Below are positions 16,757 to 24,862 of a stretch of DNA of 64,000 bases, in pieces. The notes under the pieces are model-generated. The model saw nothing but the letters and a program-made list of their open reading frames with translations. It was not told where the DNA came from and ran no database searches. The position numbers were made by a program, and so were the translations under genes. The number at the start of each line of letters is the position of its first letter. Within the stretch, counting starts at the first letter, position 1. Source of the DNA: [Mycobacterium] vasticus (GTDB taxonomy: Bacteria; Actinomycetota; Actinomycetes; Mycobacteriales; Mycobacteriaceae); contig NZ_CP084028.1 of assembly GCF_020181595.1 (NCBI RefSeq), forward strand, positions 3,611,601 to 3,675,600. The letters are read 5' to 3'.

Positions 16757-18081
16757 TGGCAAGGGGCCGCCTTCGATTGATTGCAGCAGTCACGCTGGCC
16801 GTAGTGGGCGCCGCCGTATCAGCCTTGGTGGTCCGTTCGACCGCATTCACCCCGAAGACCATCACCGCATACTTCAACCATGCCAGCGCAATCTATCCCG
16901 ACGACCAGGTGCGAGTGTCCGGAGTCGAAGTCGGCGCCATCGACAGGATCGAACCGCACGGCACCTATTCCAAGGTGACCATGCACATCAACCGTCGAGT
17001 GCCGGTACCCAGCAACGCCAACGCCGTGATTGTGGCACCGAATCTAGTTGCGGCCCGCTACATTCAGCTTGTTCCGACGAGCACACCTAGCTCCGAGATC
17101 ATCGCTGACGGCGCGCTGATCCCGCTCGACCGCACTGCGGTTCCCGTCGATTGGGACGAAGTCAAAGAGCAACTGATGCGCCTCGCAACCGATCTGGGAC
17201 CGCACGACGGTGTGCAGAACACCTCGGCCGCCCAGTTCATTGACAGTGCCGCCAACGCGATGAACGGTAACGGCGAGAGGCTACGCCAAACCTTGGCGCA
17301 ACTGTCTGGGGTCGGACGAATCCTCGCCGACGGCAGCGGAGACATCGTTGACATCCTGAGAAACCTGCAGCGCTTCGTCGGAACCCTCAAAGACAGCAAC
17401 ATACAGGTCGTACAGTTCCAAGACCGGTTCGCAACCCTGACCAACGCACTCGACAACGGTCGCTCAGAGCTGGACGCCGCGCTGACCAACTTGGCTTCAG
17501 TCGTCGGTGACATCCAGACATTCATAGCCGGTTCCCGAGACAAGACCAGCGAACAGTTGCAACGTCTCACCGGGGTTACGCAAACCCTCGTTGATCACCG
17601 CACAGATCTCGAGCAGGTCCTCCATGTCGCACCGCATGCGCTGGCCAACACGGTCAATATGTTTGATCCCCAGTTGGGATCGGGCACTGGAGCATTCGTT
17701 CTGACGAACTTCTCCAACCCAGTCCAGTTCCTCTGTTCCTCTATCGGCGCCGTCGCCAACGTCACCGCACCCGAAACGGCAAAGCTTTGCGCGCAATACC
17801 TCGGGCCGGCACTCAACTCCGCAAATTTCAATATGCTGCCCTTCCCCATGAACCCCTACCTGGCGAAAAGCCCACCGCCCGAGGACTTGATCTACACCGA
17901 GCCGGGCCTGATGCCCGGTGGCGCCGAGCCGAGCCCCGGACCTCCCGAGATTCCACCCGCAGTTTCGGCCTACGGCACGGCACCGGCTGGACCTCGCAGC
18001 CTGCCCGAAATGATGCTGCCGCCCGCCGACGCTGAGCCCGGCCCACCATCGTCGCCTGCGACCGAGGTGCCCTCGCCATGA
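16753..18081 (+). CDS. mceD: MCE family protein, MceD-type
   Basis: A 442-residue MCE protein. It has an N-terminal anchor (LRLIAAVTLAVVGAAVSALVV), the MCE domain (YFNHASAIYPDDQVRVSGVEVGAI) and a long alpha-helical region. The Pro/Ala/Glu-rich C-terminal tail after about residue 360 is a feature of MceD proteins. GGAGG lies 8 nt before ATG 16753, which overlaps the mceC stop. It is part of the six-subunit substrate tunnel. Confidence 0.9.
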   Translation: MMARGRLRLIAAVTLAVVGAAVSALVVRSTAFTPKTITAYFNHASAIYPDDQVRVSGVEVGAIDRIEPHGTYSKVTMHINRRVPVPSNANAVIVAPNLVAARYIQLVPTSTPSSEIIADGALIPLDRTAVPVDWDEVKEQLMRLATDLGPHDGVQNTSAAQFIDSAANAMNGNGERLRQTLAQLSGVGRILADGSGDIVDILRNLQRFVGTLKDSNIQVVQFQDRFATLTNALDNGRSELDAALTNLASVVGDIQTFIAGSRDKTSEQLQRLTGVTQTLVDHRTDLEQVLHVAPHALANTVNMFDPQLGSGTGAFVLTNFSNPVQFLCSSIGAVANVTAPETAKLCAQYLGPALNSANFNMLPFPMNPYLAKSPPPEDLIYTEPGLMPGGAEPSPGPPEIPPAVSAYGTAPAGPRSLPEMMLPPADAEPGPPSSPATEVPSP

Positions 18082-19286
18082 CCAACGCCTTCACACTGCG
18101 TCAGACGATGCGCGTGGCCTGTTGCGTCTTGTTGACCTCGACCGCAGGGTGCGCCTTTCAGGGCATCACTACCCTGCCTCTTCCCGGTGCTGCCGGGCGT
18201 GGCGCAAATGCCCGTACATACCACATCGAGATTGTTAATGTCGGTACCCTCGAAGGTAATTCACCGGTCATGATCAACGACGTCGTGGTCGGAAGCGTCG
18301 CCAAGATGAAGGTGAAAGACGGCCACGCCGACGTTGAGGTGTCGATTCGACCCGACGCCTCGGTGCCCTCCAATGCCGTCGCCACCATCGGTCAAACCAG
18401 CCTGCTGGGTTCCAGCCACCTAGCCTTGGATCCGCCCGTCGATCAGCCTCCGGTCGGGCAGCTACCTACCGGTGCCACGTTGACGTTGAACCAGTCGTCC
18501 GTCTATCCCTCCACCGAACAGACCCTCGCCGCTGTATCAGCGCTGATCAACTCCGGCGGCCTCGGCCAGATCGGCGACATCATTCACAACATGAGCTCCG
18601 CGTTGTCCGGGCACGAACCACAGCTACGTGACCTACTCGGGCGATTGGAGCGGCTCGTGGGCACCTTCGACGCCCAACGCAGCGACTTGCTCGAAACGAT
18701 ACGAGCGGTCGACCGCCTCGCGGGTAGGTTCGGAGCACAGCGTGAAGTAGTCTCACGGGCGCTGCACACGATCCCTGGCGCACTGGACGTTCTCATCCAG
18801 CAGGAGCCGAATTTCACCACCGCCCTTCGCGAGCTCGGAAGCTTCTCCGACACCGCGACCCAGGTCGTCAACGAGACCCAAGTCGACCTCTTGGCCAACC
18901 TGCACAACCTTGAACCCACCCTTTGCAGCCTGGCCAACGTCGGACCGGATCTGGACCGCGGGCTGGCCTTCTTGTCCAGTTACCCGCTCACCCAGGACTT
19001 CATCGACCGCGCTGTGCGGGGGGATTACATCAATTTGTTCGCCACCCTCGACCTGACCGTCAATCGTCTCAAGAGCGGAATGTTCCTCGGAACCCGATGG
19101 GGTAACGAAGGATTGACTCTGGTCCCAGCTCCCGGCGACATCGGATACAACGCCTACTACACGAACGACCCTCTCAACGTCGCCTTGGCCCCGCCACCCA
19201 CCGGGCTCCCCGCGGGCGCCGGGCCGCCGCCGCCCCGGGCCGCTGGAACGCCGCCACCCACCGACGGGGCACACGGGGGCTGCTGA
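18078..19286 (+). CDS. mceE: MCE family lipoprotein, MceE-type
   Basis: A 402-residue MCE lipoprotein. The signal peptide ends in a lipobox (LTSTAGC, Cys about residue 25), so it is lipid-anchored outside the membrane, as is standard for the fifth mce gene (LprK-like). The MCE domain follows (YHIEIVNVGTLEGNSPVMIND, broken here by a degenerate glycine motif), then helical sequence and a Pro/Gly-rich tail (GLPAGAGPPPPRAAG). Its start overlaps the mceD stop by 4 nt. Confidence 0.92.
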   Translation: MTNAFTLRQTMRVACCVLLTSTAGCAFQGITTLPLPGAAGRGANARTYHIEIVNVGTLEGNSPVMINDVVVGSVAKMKVKDGHADVEVSIRPDASVPSNAVATIGQTSLLGSSHLALDPPVDQPPVGQLPTGATLTLNQSSVYPSTEQTLAAVSALINSGGLGQIGDIIHNMSSALSGHEPQLRDLLGRLERLVGTFDAQRSDLLETIRAVDRLAGRFGAQREVVSRALHTIPGALDVLIQQEPNFTTALRELGSFSDTATQVVNETQVDLLANLHNLEPTLCSLANVGPDLDRGLAFLSSYPLTQDFIDRAVRGDYINLFATLDLTVNRLKSGMFLGTRWGNEGLTLVPAPGDIGYNAYYTNDPLNVALAPPPTGLPAGAGPPPPRAAGTPPPTDGAHGGC

Positions 19287-20896
19287 TGCTGACACGCTTC
19301 GTCCGCCTCCAGTTGATCGTTTTCGCCATCGCGTCAGTGATCGCCATGGCGGTGATGGTGTTCGTCTACCTACAGGTGTCAACCCTGTTGGGCACCGGTC
19401 GGATCATCGTCACAATGGATCTTCCGGGCGCCGGAGGCCTGTATCGCTTCAGCAACGTCACCTACCGCGGTAGCCAAATCGGCAAAGTGATTGCCATCGA
19501 ACCCACAGCGCAAGGCGCGAGAGCGAAACTCTCCCTGGATAACTCACCGAGGATTCCGGCCGACCTGCAGGCACAGGTCCGTAGCGTTTCGGCGATAGGC
19601 GAGCAGTACGTGGAATTGCGTCCGCGCAGTGACTCCGCGCCCTTCCTACACGACGGCTCACTGATATCCGCCCACGACACCACCATTCCCCAGCAGGTTG
19701 GCCCCATGCTCGACCAGCTGAGTGGACTGCTCGGCAGCATTCCCAAAGATTCGTTGGCGCAGTTGCTCAACGAAACCTCGCAGGGCCTCAGCGGTGCCGG
19801 CTACGACCTCGGCTCACTCATCGATTCGTCATCGCGGGTCAGCAGTGATCTCCACTCGACCGCGGAGCAGTCCCGCCAGCTGATCGACGACACCGAGACA
19901 GTGCTCGATTCACAAGTCCTGACATCAGATTCCATCCGATCATGGACACGCAGCCTGGCTGGCGTCAGCAGCCAGTTGACCGCGGACGACCCTCAAATCC
20001 GCGGACTGCTGCAGCGAGGCCCCGGGGCCTTCCAGGAAGTGACCCAGCTCTTCGAAGACGTCCGACCAACCCTGCCAATACTGTTGGCCAACCTCACCTC
20101 GGTCGGACAGATCGGTGTGACGTACCACCCTGCGTTGGAGCAGGTGCTCGTACTCCTGCCGCCGCTGACCGCCATGTTCATCGGCGCCGGGCCACACAAC
20201 AACTATGTCGGCCAAGGCCTCGGCGATTTCCGAATCACCCTGGGGGACCCGTCACCCTGCACTGTCGGGTACTTACCCCCCAACCAATGGCGACCGCCGG
20301 GCGACACCAGCCCTGCCGAGACCCCCGATGGGCTGTACTGCAAACTCCCCCAGGACGCCCCCGTGGCAGTACGTGGCGCGCGTAACTACCCCTGCATGGC
20401 GCGTCCGGGCAAACGCGCGCCGACTGTCAAGGAATGCGACGCGGACAGCCCCTTCGAGCCGCTTGCACAGCGTCAGCACGCCCTCGGCCCCTACCCTTTC
20501 GATCCCAATCTGATCGGCCAAGGCATACCACCGGATTGGCGAGTGGATCAGAACGATCACCTGTACGCACCACCCGAAGGCACACCCGGACCACCGGATC
20601 ACGAGTTGCCCAACGCGCTACCGGCGCCGCCGGAAGATCCCGCTATCACTCCGCCATCTGCAACCGAAGTCCCTGCGCCGCAACCGGTTGTGCCACCAGA
20701 TGCGCCCAGCGCTCAGCCTCAGGCCTACGACACAACGAATCCGATGCGACCCCGTGCGACCGCAGCGGTGGCCTTCGCTCGTTACGACCCCGGTACGGGG
20801 AAGTACATGGCACCCGACGGGCACGTCTACACCCAACGCAATCTCGTCACCGCCAGTCACACACAGACGTGGAAAGAACTCATCCTGCCCGGTTGA
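19286..20896 (+). CDS. mceF: MCE family protein, MceF-type
   Basis: A 536-residue MCE protein, the longest of the set. It has an N-terminal anchor (LQLIVFAIASVIAMAVMVFVYL), an MCE domain starting IVTMDLPGAGGLYRFSNVTY, and a helical central part. The extended proline-rich C-terminus contains PDGHVYTQRNLV near the end, seen in MceF proteins. It starts 1 nt from the mceE stop and closes the canonical A-F series. The next gene (20946) encodes a secreted protein and is probably in the same transcript. Confidence 0.92.
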   Translation: MLTRFVRLQLIVFAIASVIAMAVMVFVYLQVSTLLGTGRIIVTMDLPGAGGLYRFSNVTYRGSQIGKVIAIEPTAQGARAKLSLDNSPRIPADLQAQVRSVSAIGEQYVELRPRSDSAPFLHDGSLISAHDTTIPQQVGPMLDQLSGLLGSIPKDSLAQLLNETSQGLSGAGYDLGSLIDSSSRVSSDLHSTAEQSRQLIDDTETVLDSQVLTSDSIRSWTRSLAGVSSQLTADDPQIRGLLQRGPGAFQEVTQLFEDVRPTLPILLANLTSVGQIGVTYHPALEQVLVLLPPLTAMFIGAGPHNNYVGQGLGDFRITLGDPSPCTVGYLPPNQWRPPGDTSPAETPDGLYCKLPQDAPVAVRGARNYPCMARPGKRAPTVKECDADSPFEPLAQRQHALGPYPFDPNLIGQGIPPDWRVDQNDHLYAPPEGTPGPPDHELPNALPAPPEDPAITPPSATEVPAPQPVVPPDAPSAQPQAYDTTNPMRPRATAAVAFARYDPGTGKYMAPDGHVYTQRNLVTASHTQTWKELILPG

Positions 20897-20945
20897 CGAT
20901 CAGTGCGCCCACCCAGACCGCCCAGCTGAACTCAAGGAGGATGCC

Positions 20946-21443
20946 GTGTTCATGGCCCGCGCCACCGCGGCGTTTGTAACTATGGCCGCCGCCGCAGGGG
21001 CCAGTATCGCCACACCCACTGTCGCTCATGCAATGTCGTGTGACCGGCCGATCAACGGCACATTCACCGCCACTTCGGACGGGCAGTGGTCCAAGACCCG
21101 CGAGGTGTACCGCGACGAAGCCACCGTTGTCACCACCTGGACCGTTGCGTCCACCTGCGACGACGTCATGCACTGCGCCGGCAAGATCATCAGCCGGCAA
21201 GGGTGGGCCAGCGACATCCGCTGCCAATCTGGCCAGTGGTACACCACGCACCGGATCGAAGGCTGGCAACCCTGCCCGGACGGCACCACGACATACGGCG
21301 ATCAATCCTTCCGATTCTGGCGCGCGGCTGACGAGCCCGAAACCTTCAAAGGATACGACCGCACCATCGGCCCGAGCGGCGGATGCGGAGTCAACCTTTG
21401 GCTCACTGTCGAAATGCCCTTCACGCTGGCCGTGGTTGCCTGA
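20946..21443 (+). CDS. Secreted cysteine-containing protein at the end of the mce operon
   Basis: A 165-residue protein with a signal peptide (MARATAAFVTMAAAAGASIA...VAHA, cleavage likely before MSCDRP). GTG 20946 is chosen because AAGGAGG at 20934-20940 sits 5 nt upstream; an ATG at 20952 is the alternative. The mature part has about seven cysteines and many Trp/Thr residues, suggesting a small disulfide-bonded exported domain. Its position 49 nt after mceF suggests an mce-associated secreted accessory. I do not recognise a characterised family. Confidence 0.75.
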   Translation: MFMARATAAFVTMAAAAGASIATPTVAHAMSCDRPINGTFTATSDGQWSKTREVYRDEATVVTTWTVASTCDDVMHCAGKIISRQGWASDIRCQSGQWYTTHRIEGWQPCPDGTTTYGDQSFRFWRAADEPETFKGYDRTIGPSGGCGVNLWLTVEMPFTLAVVA

Positions 21444-21456
21444 ACCCGCGGCGAAG

Positions 21457-22035
21457 TCATCGGGGATCGATGAATCGCTTGGTGAGCCGCAGCAACTGGG
21501 CACGCAACGTGTCATCGTCGATCTCACCGACCAGGGGATGCATCACCCCGACCGCGATGGCGCCCGACAGCATCGCCGCCGACACCACGGCGTCGTCGCC
21601 CTCCTCCCCGACCAGCACCCCGTACAACCGCGCGATGAACTGTTGGAACGGCTGATGTTCGGCCAACAGGCGCACGATCACCGGATCGAACTGCAGAGTG
21701 CTCGCCGCGCCACGCCGGCGCACCGTCACGTCGATGACACCCTCGAGCAGCAGTTCTCGGGCCCGCGGCGGGCTCTGCTCGGCTTCGGCCAGCTCGAGCG
21801 CCTCCTCCAACTCGCCCAGTTCCCGCTCGGTGAGCGCGACCACGATCTCCTCTTTGGTCTTGAACTGGTGGTAGACAGCGGCCTTGGTGACCCCGATCAT
21901 GTCGGCGATCATCTGCAGCGACGTCCCGCCGACACCGTTCTCGCCGATCAACGCCAGCGCGGCATCGAGGATGCGGGTCTGCGCCGCGCTGCGGGCGATG
22001 AAGCGGAACCCGCCGGCGGCGGGAGTGAACGTCAT
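21457..22035 (-). CDS. TetR family transcriptional regulator
   Basis: A 192-residue TetR regulator. The helix-turn-helix is TSLQMIADMIGVTKAAVYHQFKTKEEI after an N-terminal helix AAQTRILDAALALIGENG; the remainder is a helical ligand-binding/dimerisation domain. It follows the MeaB-like gene on the minus strand with 21 nt between. A perfect 20-bp palindrome at 22043-22062 overlaps that gene's stop codon and lies 8 bp before its own start. The same half sites occur in tandem at 9701-9737 in front of the oxidase-like operon, which is therefore its probable main target. The mce block now separates the two. Confidence 0.88.
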   Translation of the reverse strand: MTFTPAAGGFRFIARSAAQTRILDAALALIGENGVGGTSLQMIADMIGVTKAAVYHQFKTKEEIVVALTERELGELEEALELAEAEQSPPRARELLLEGVIDVTVRRRGAASTLQFDPVIVRLLAEHQPFQQFIARLYGVLVGEEGDDAVVSAAMLSGAIAVGVMHPLVGEIDDDTLRAQLLRLTKRFIDPR

Positions 22036-22042
22036 GCGACGA

Positions 22043-22062
22043 GAGTAGCCAATCGGCTACTC
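22043..22062. promoter_or_regulatory. TetR operator, perfect palindrome
   Basis: GAGTAGCCAATCGGCTACTC is an 8+4+8 perfect inverted repeat immediately before the tetR start and across the stop codon of the preceding gene. Its TAGCC/GGCTA core matches the two sites at 9701-9737. An autoregulatory internal promoter for tetR is the likely meaning. Confidence 0.65.
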
Positions 22063-22926
22063 AGCCAACAGTCTCTCCGCCGCCGAGTACGGATCGTCGT
22101 CGCCGTCGGCGACCCGCTCAGCGAGCCGGTCCAGCTCGGGGTGGCCGCGCAGCCGGGTGTGGGCCAGCGACAGGATCTGCGACCGCGACCGCGCCACCCG
22201 GCGTTCGCGGCTGTCGGTGCGGTGGTGGGCCGCGATCGCCTCGACCAGCTCGGTCACCCCTTCACCCTGCGAGGCGATCAGGGTGAGGATCTGCACGCCC
22301 GACGAGTGCAGTTCGGTCTTGAGATCACGGACGGTCTGAGCGGCACCCTCGCGGTCGGCCTTGTTCACCACCACCAGGTCGGCGACCTCGAGCAGGCCCG
22401 CCTTGGCAGCCTGAATGGCGTCTCCGGCACCGGGATTGAGCACCACGACGGTGGGATCGGCGATCGCGGCAACCTCGACCTCAGACTGGCCGACGCCTAC
22501 GGTCTCCAGCAGCAGCACGTCATAGCTCAGGGCCGCCAGCAGCCGGATGGCGGCGGGCACCGCGGCCGACAGTCCCCCCAGGTGGCCGCGGGCGGCCAGC
22601 GAGCGGATCAACACCTGCGGATCGTTGACGTGGGCGGCCATCCGGATGCGATCACCCAGCAGCGCACCGGAACTGAACGGCGAAGACGGATCGACCGCCA
22701 GCACGGCCACCCGCAGACCCTGGTGACGGTAGGCGGTGACCAGCGCGCTGACCGTGGTGGACTTTCCCGCACCCGGCGGCCCGGTCACCCCGATCACCCG
22801 CATCGCAGCCGGCGCAATCAGATCGAGCACCTCGGAACGCCGATCGCCTTCGACCAGGCTCAGCAGCCGGCCGGTGGCGCGGACGGAACCGTCGCGCGCG
22901 GCGGCGAGCAACTCATCGAGCGTCAT
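22057..22926 (-). CDS. MeaB/ArgK-type GTPase (G3E family)
   Basis: A 289-residue P-loop GTPase of the MeaB/ArgK family. Walker A is GVTGPPGAGKST, with VDPSSPFSSGALLGDRIRM after it. A switch region lies at LLETVGVGQSEVEV and the base-recognition motif is VVNKAD. These chaperones load and protect B12-dependent acyl-CoA mutases. The usual mycobacterial copy sits beside mutAB, but no mutase gene is present here. This copy sits between a crotonase and a TetR gene in an acyl-CoA catabolic operon. It may serve a mutase encoded elsewhere or another metallo-enzyme. ATG 22926 is used; GTG 22929 is an alternative. Confidence 0.88.
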   Translation of the reverse strand: MTLDELLAAARDGSVRATGRLLSLVEGDRRSEVLDLIAPAAMRVIGVTGPPGAGKSTTVSALVTAYRHQGLRVAVLAVDPSSPFSSGALLGDRIRMAAHVNDPQVLIRSLAARGHLGGLSAAVPAAIRLLAALSYDVLLLETVGVGQSEVEVAAIADPTVVVLNPGAGDAIQAAKAGLLEVADLVVVNKADREGAAQTVRDLKTELHSSGVQILTLIASQGEGVTELVEAIAAHHRTDSRERRVARSRSQILSLAHTRLRGHPELDRLAERVADGDDDPYSAAERLLAE

Positions 22927-22935
22927 CACCGAGGA

Positions 22936-23703
22936 TCAGTTCTTGTTCGCGGTGAGCCGATCGATGATCGTGTTGAAGTCATCGGTCTGAAACGACTGAT
23001 CCTCGGCCATGTTCGCGAAGTCCAGGGTGGCCATCACCGCCCGCTCCAGGTGAATGTTGAGCAGCCGCTTGGTGCTCTCCACCGCCTGACGGGGCAGCTC
23101 CGAGATGCGCTGCGCACACGAGATCGCCTCGGCCAGTGGGTCTTCGACCACGTGGTTGGCCAGCCCCAGCTCCACCGCGCGAGCCGCCGGGATGCGGGCT
23201 CCGGTCAGCGCGTATTCCTTGGCCTGCAGCAGGCTCATCTGCAGCGGCCACGTCAGCGGACCACCGTCGGCGGCGACCAGGCCCACCTGCACGTGCGGGT
23301 CGGCCAGATAGGCGCCCTCGGCCATGTAGACGATGTCGCTCAGCGCGACCAGGCTGCAACCCAGCCCGACCGCGGGTCCGTTCACCGCGGCGATCACCGG
23401 CTTGCGGCAGCGCGCCATCCCCAGCACGATCTCACGGCCGTGCAGAATCGTCTTGGCGCGCAGCTCCGCATCACCACGAAGCTCGTCGAGGTAGGCGAAG
23501 TCGCCGCCCGCGGAGAAGGCCCGGCCGTTGCCGGTGATCACCGCCGCCCGGGCGTCGTAGTCCTCGTCGAGCTGCGACCAGACCTTCGCCAGCCCGGTGT
23601 GCAGCGCGTCGTTGACGGCGTTGAGCGCGTCCGGGCGGTTGAGGGTGATGATGCGCAGCGAGCCCTCGGCGCGCACGTCGATCTCGTCAGGCATGCCATA
23701 CAT
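22936..23703 (-). CDS. Enoyl-CoA hydratase/isomerase (crotonase) family protein
   Basis: A 255-residue crotonase-fold protein. The oxyanion-hole segments are GNGRAFSAGGDF and AAVNGPAVGLGCSLV, followed by ADPHVQVGLVAADGG. Aligned with rat enoyl-CoA hydratase, the two catalytic glutamates (Glu144 in GGGCE and Glu164 in QPE) are replaced by Ser and His. Ordinary water addition is therefore doubtful, and isomerase, lyase or hydrolase chemistry is possible. AAGGAG precedes ATG 23703 by 7 nt. It is the fourth gene of the minus-strand operon after the ligase and two dehydrogenase genes. Confidence 0.87.
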   Translation of the reverse strand: MYGMPDEIDVRAEGSLRIITLNRPDALNAVNDALHTGLAKVWSQLDEDYDARAAVITGNGRAFSAGGDFAYLDELRGDAELRAKTILHGREIVLGMARCRKPVIAAVNGPAVGLGCSLVALSDIVYMAEGAYLADPHVQVGLVAADGGPLTWPLQMSLLQAKEYALTGARIPAARAVELGLANHVVEDPLAEAISCAQRISELPRQAVESTKRLLNIHLERAVMATLDFANMAEDQSFQTDDFNTIIDRLTANKN

Positions 23704-23761
23704 GTTCAGACTCCTTCTATAGTCGTGACCCGCTTCACCCGGACTTCGTCCGCCTTCGCGA

Positions 23762-24862
23762 TCACGACGTCAATCCCAGGATTCGGCCGGCGATGATGTT
23801 CTTCTGGATCTGCGAGGTTCCGCCCATCACACTCTGGGCACGACTGTAGAGGTACGCACTGAGCAGATCGGGGTCATCGGTGCCGCCGACCGCCAGCGCG
23901 GCATGGCCGACGGACTGTTCCACCCAGGTCATCAGCAGCTTGTCCAGTGATCCCTCCGGGCCGTGCGAGAGACCGTCGAGCTGCTCGGACAGCCGGCGCC
24001 GCACGTGCAGCCGCAACATCTCGGTCTGCACCGCAGCCCAGGCCAGATCCTCGGGAATCTCCGTGCGGGAACGGTCGATTCGGCCGGCCATCTGCCGGAC
24101 CAGCTTGCCGTAACGCGCGGAGTAGCCCAGCGTCGAGGGCTCGCGCTCGTGGCCCACCACCGTCATCGCCATCTTCCAGCCCTCGCCCGGCTCCCCGACC
24201 ATCTGCGCGGCCGGCACCGTGGCGCCGTCGAAGAGCACCTGACCGAATTCGGTCGTGACCCCGTTGATCATCTTCAGCGGCCGCTGTTCGATGCCGGGCT
24301 GGTGCATGGAGATGATGAAGGCCGAGATGCCCCGGTGCCGCGGCGCGTCCTTGTCGGTGCGCGCCAACAGCAGGCACCAGTCGGCGACGTCGGAGTAGCT
24401 GGTCCAGATCTTGTGACCGTGGATCACGTAGTCGTCGCCGTCGCGGGTCGCGGTGGTGGTCAGCGAGGCCAGATCCGAGCCGGCTCCGGGTTCGGAGAAG
24501 CCCTGGCACCAACGCTGGGTGCCGTCGATCATGCCGGGCAGAAAGCGCTGCTGCAGCTCGGAACTGGCGTGCCGGCCCAATCCGACCACCAGATAGCCGA
24601 GGCTGGGCCGCGGCGGCGCCCCGGCCCGGGCCAACTCCTCGTCGACGATCACGTCGTAGACCGGCGGCAGATCCTGACCACCGAACTCGGCCGGCCAGGA
24701 CACCCCGAAGAAGCCGCCCGCGTACAGGGCCTGATGCCACTCGCCCTGACGCGTCCAGTACTCGTCGTCGCCGGCCGCCGGGAACGCACTCGCGTTGCGG
24801 TTGAGCCAGTCCCGCAACCGGGCACGGAACTGCGCCTCGGGCGCGGAGTCACGAAAGTCCAT
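23762..24862 (-). CDS. Acyl-CoA dehydrogenase, large-type subunit
   Basis: A 366-residue acyl-CoA dehydrogenase. It has WCQGFSEPGAGSDLASL in the FAD/substrate region, WTSYSDVADWCLLLAR, and a C-terminal VMGGTSQIQKNIIAGRILGL. Gly occupies the MCAD-type catalytic Glu position. Its start overlaps the stop of the short dehydrogenase gene upstream (24849) by 14 nt, so the two are translationally coupled and probably form an FadE heteromer. It acts in an operon with an acyl-CoA ligase and a crotonase, consistent with one or two beta-oxidation turns on an unusual acyl-CoA. Confidence 0.9.
   Translation of the reverse strand: MDFRDSAPEAQFRARLRDWLNRNASAFPAAGDDEYWTRQGEWHQALYAGGFFGVSWPAEFGGQDLPPVYDVIVDEELARAGAPPRPSLGYLVVGLGRHASSELQQRFLPGMIDGTQRWCQGFSEPGAGSDLASLTTTATRDGDDYVIHGHKIWTSYSDVADWCLLLARTDKDAPRHRGISAFIISMHQPGIEQRPLKMINGVTTEFGQVLFDGATVPAAQMVGEPGEGWKMAMTVVGHEREPSTLGYSARYGKLVRQMAGRIDRSRTEIPEDLAWAAVQTEMLRLHVRRRLSEQLDGLSHGPEGSLDKLLMTWVEQSVGHAALAVGGTDDPDLLSAYLYSRAQSVMGGTSQIQKNIIAGRILGLTS

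Noticed and set aside
9830..21443. A mobile element carrying the mce block
   Set aside because: The lower GC and context suggest insertion, but no integrase, transposase, tRNA target or flanking direct repeat was found, so no mobile element is annotated.
21028..23796. A 922-codon plus-strand open frame
   Set aside because: It runs antisense through tetR, meaB and the crotonase gene, has the Arg/His/Gly-rich composition of a high-GC shadow frame, no ribosome site and no family resemblance.
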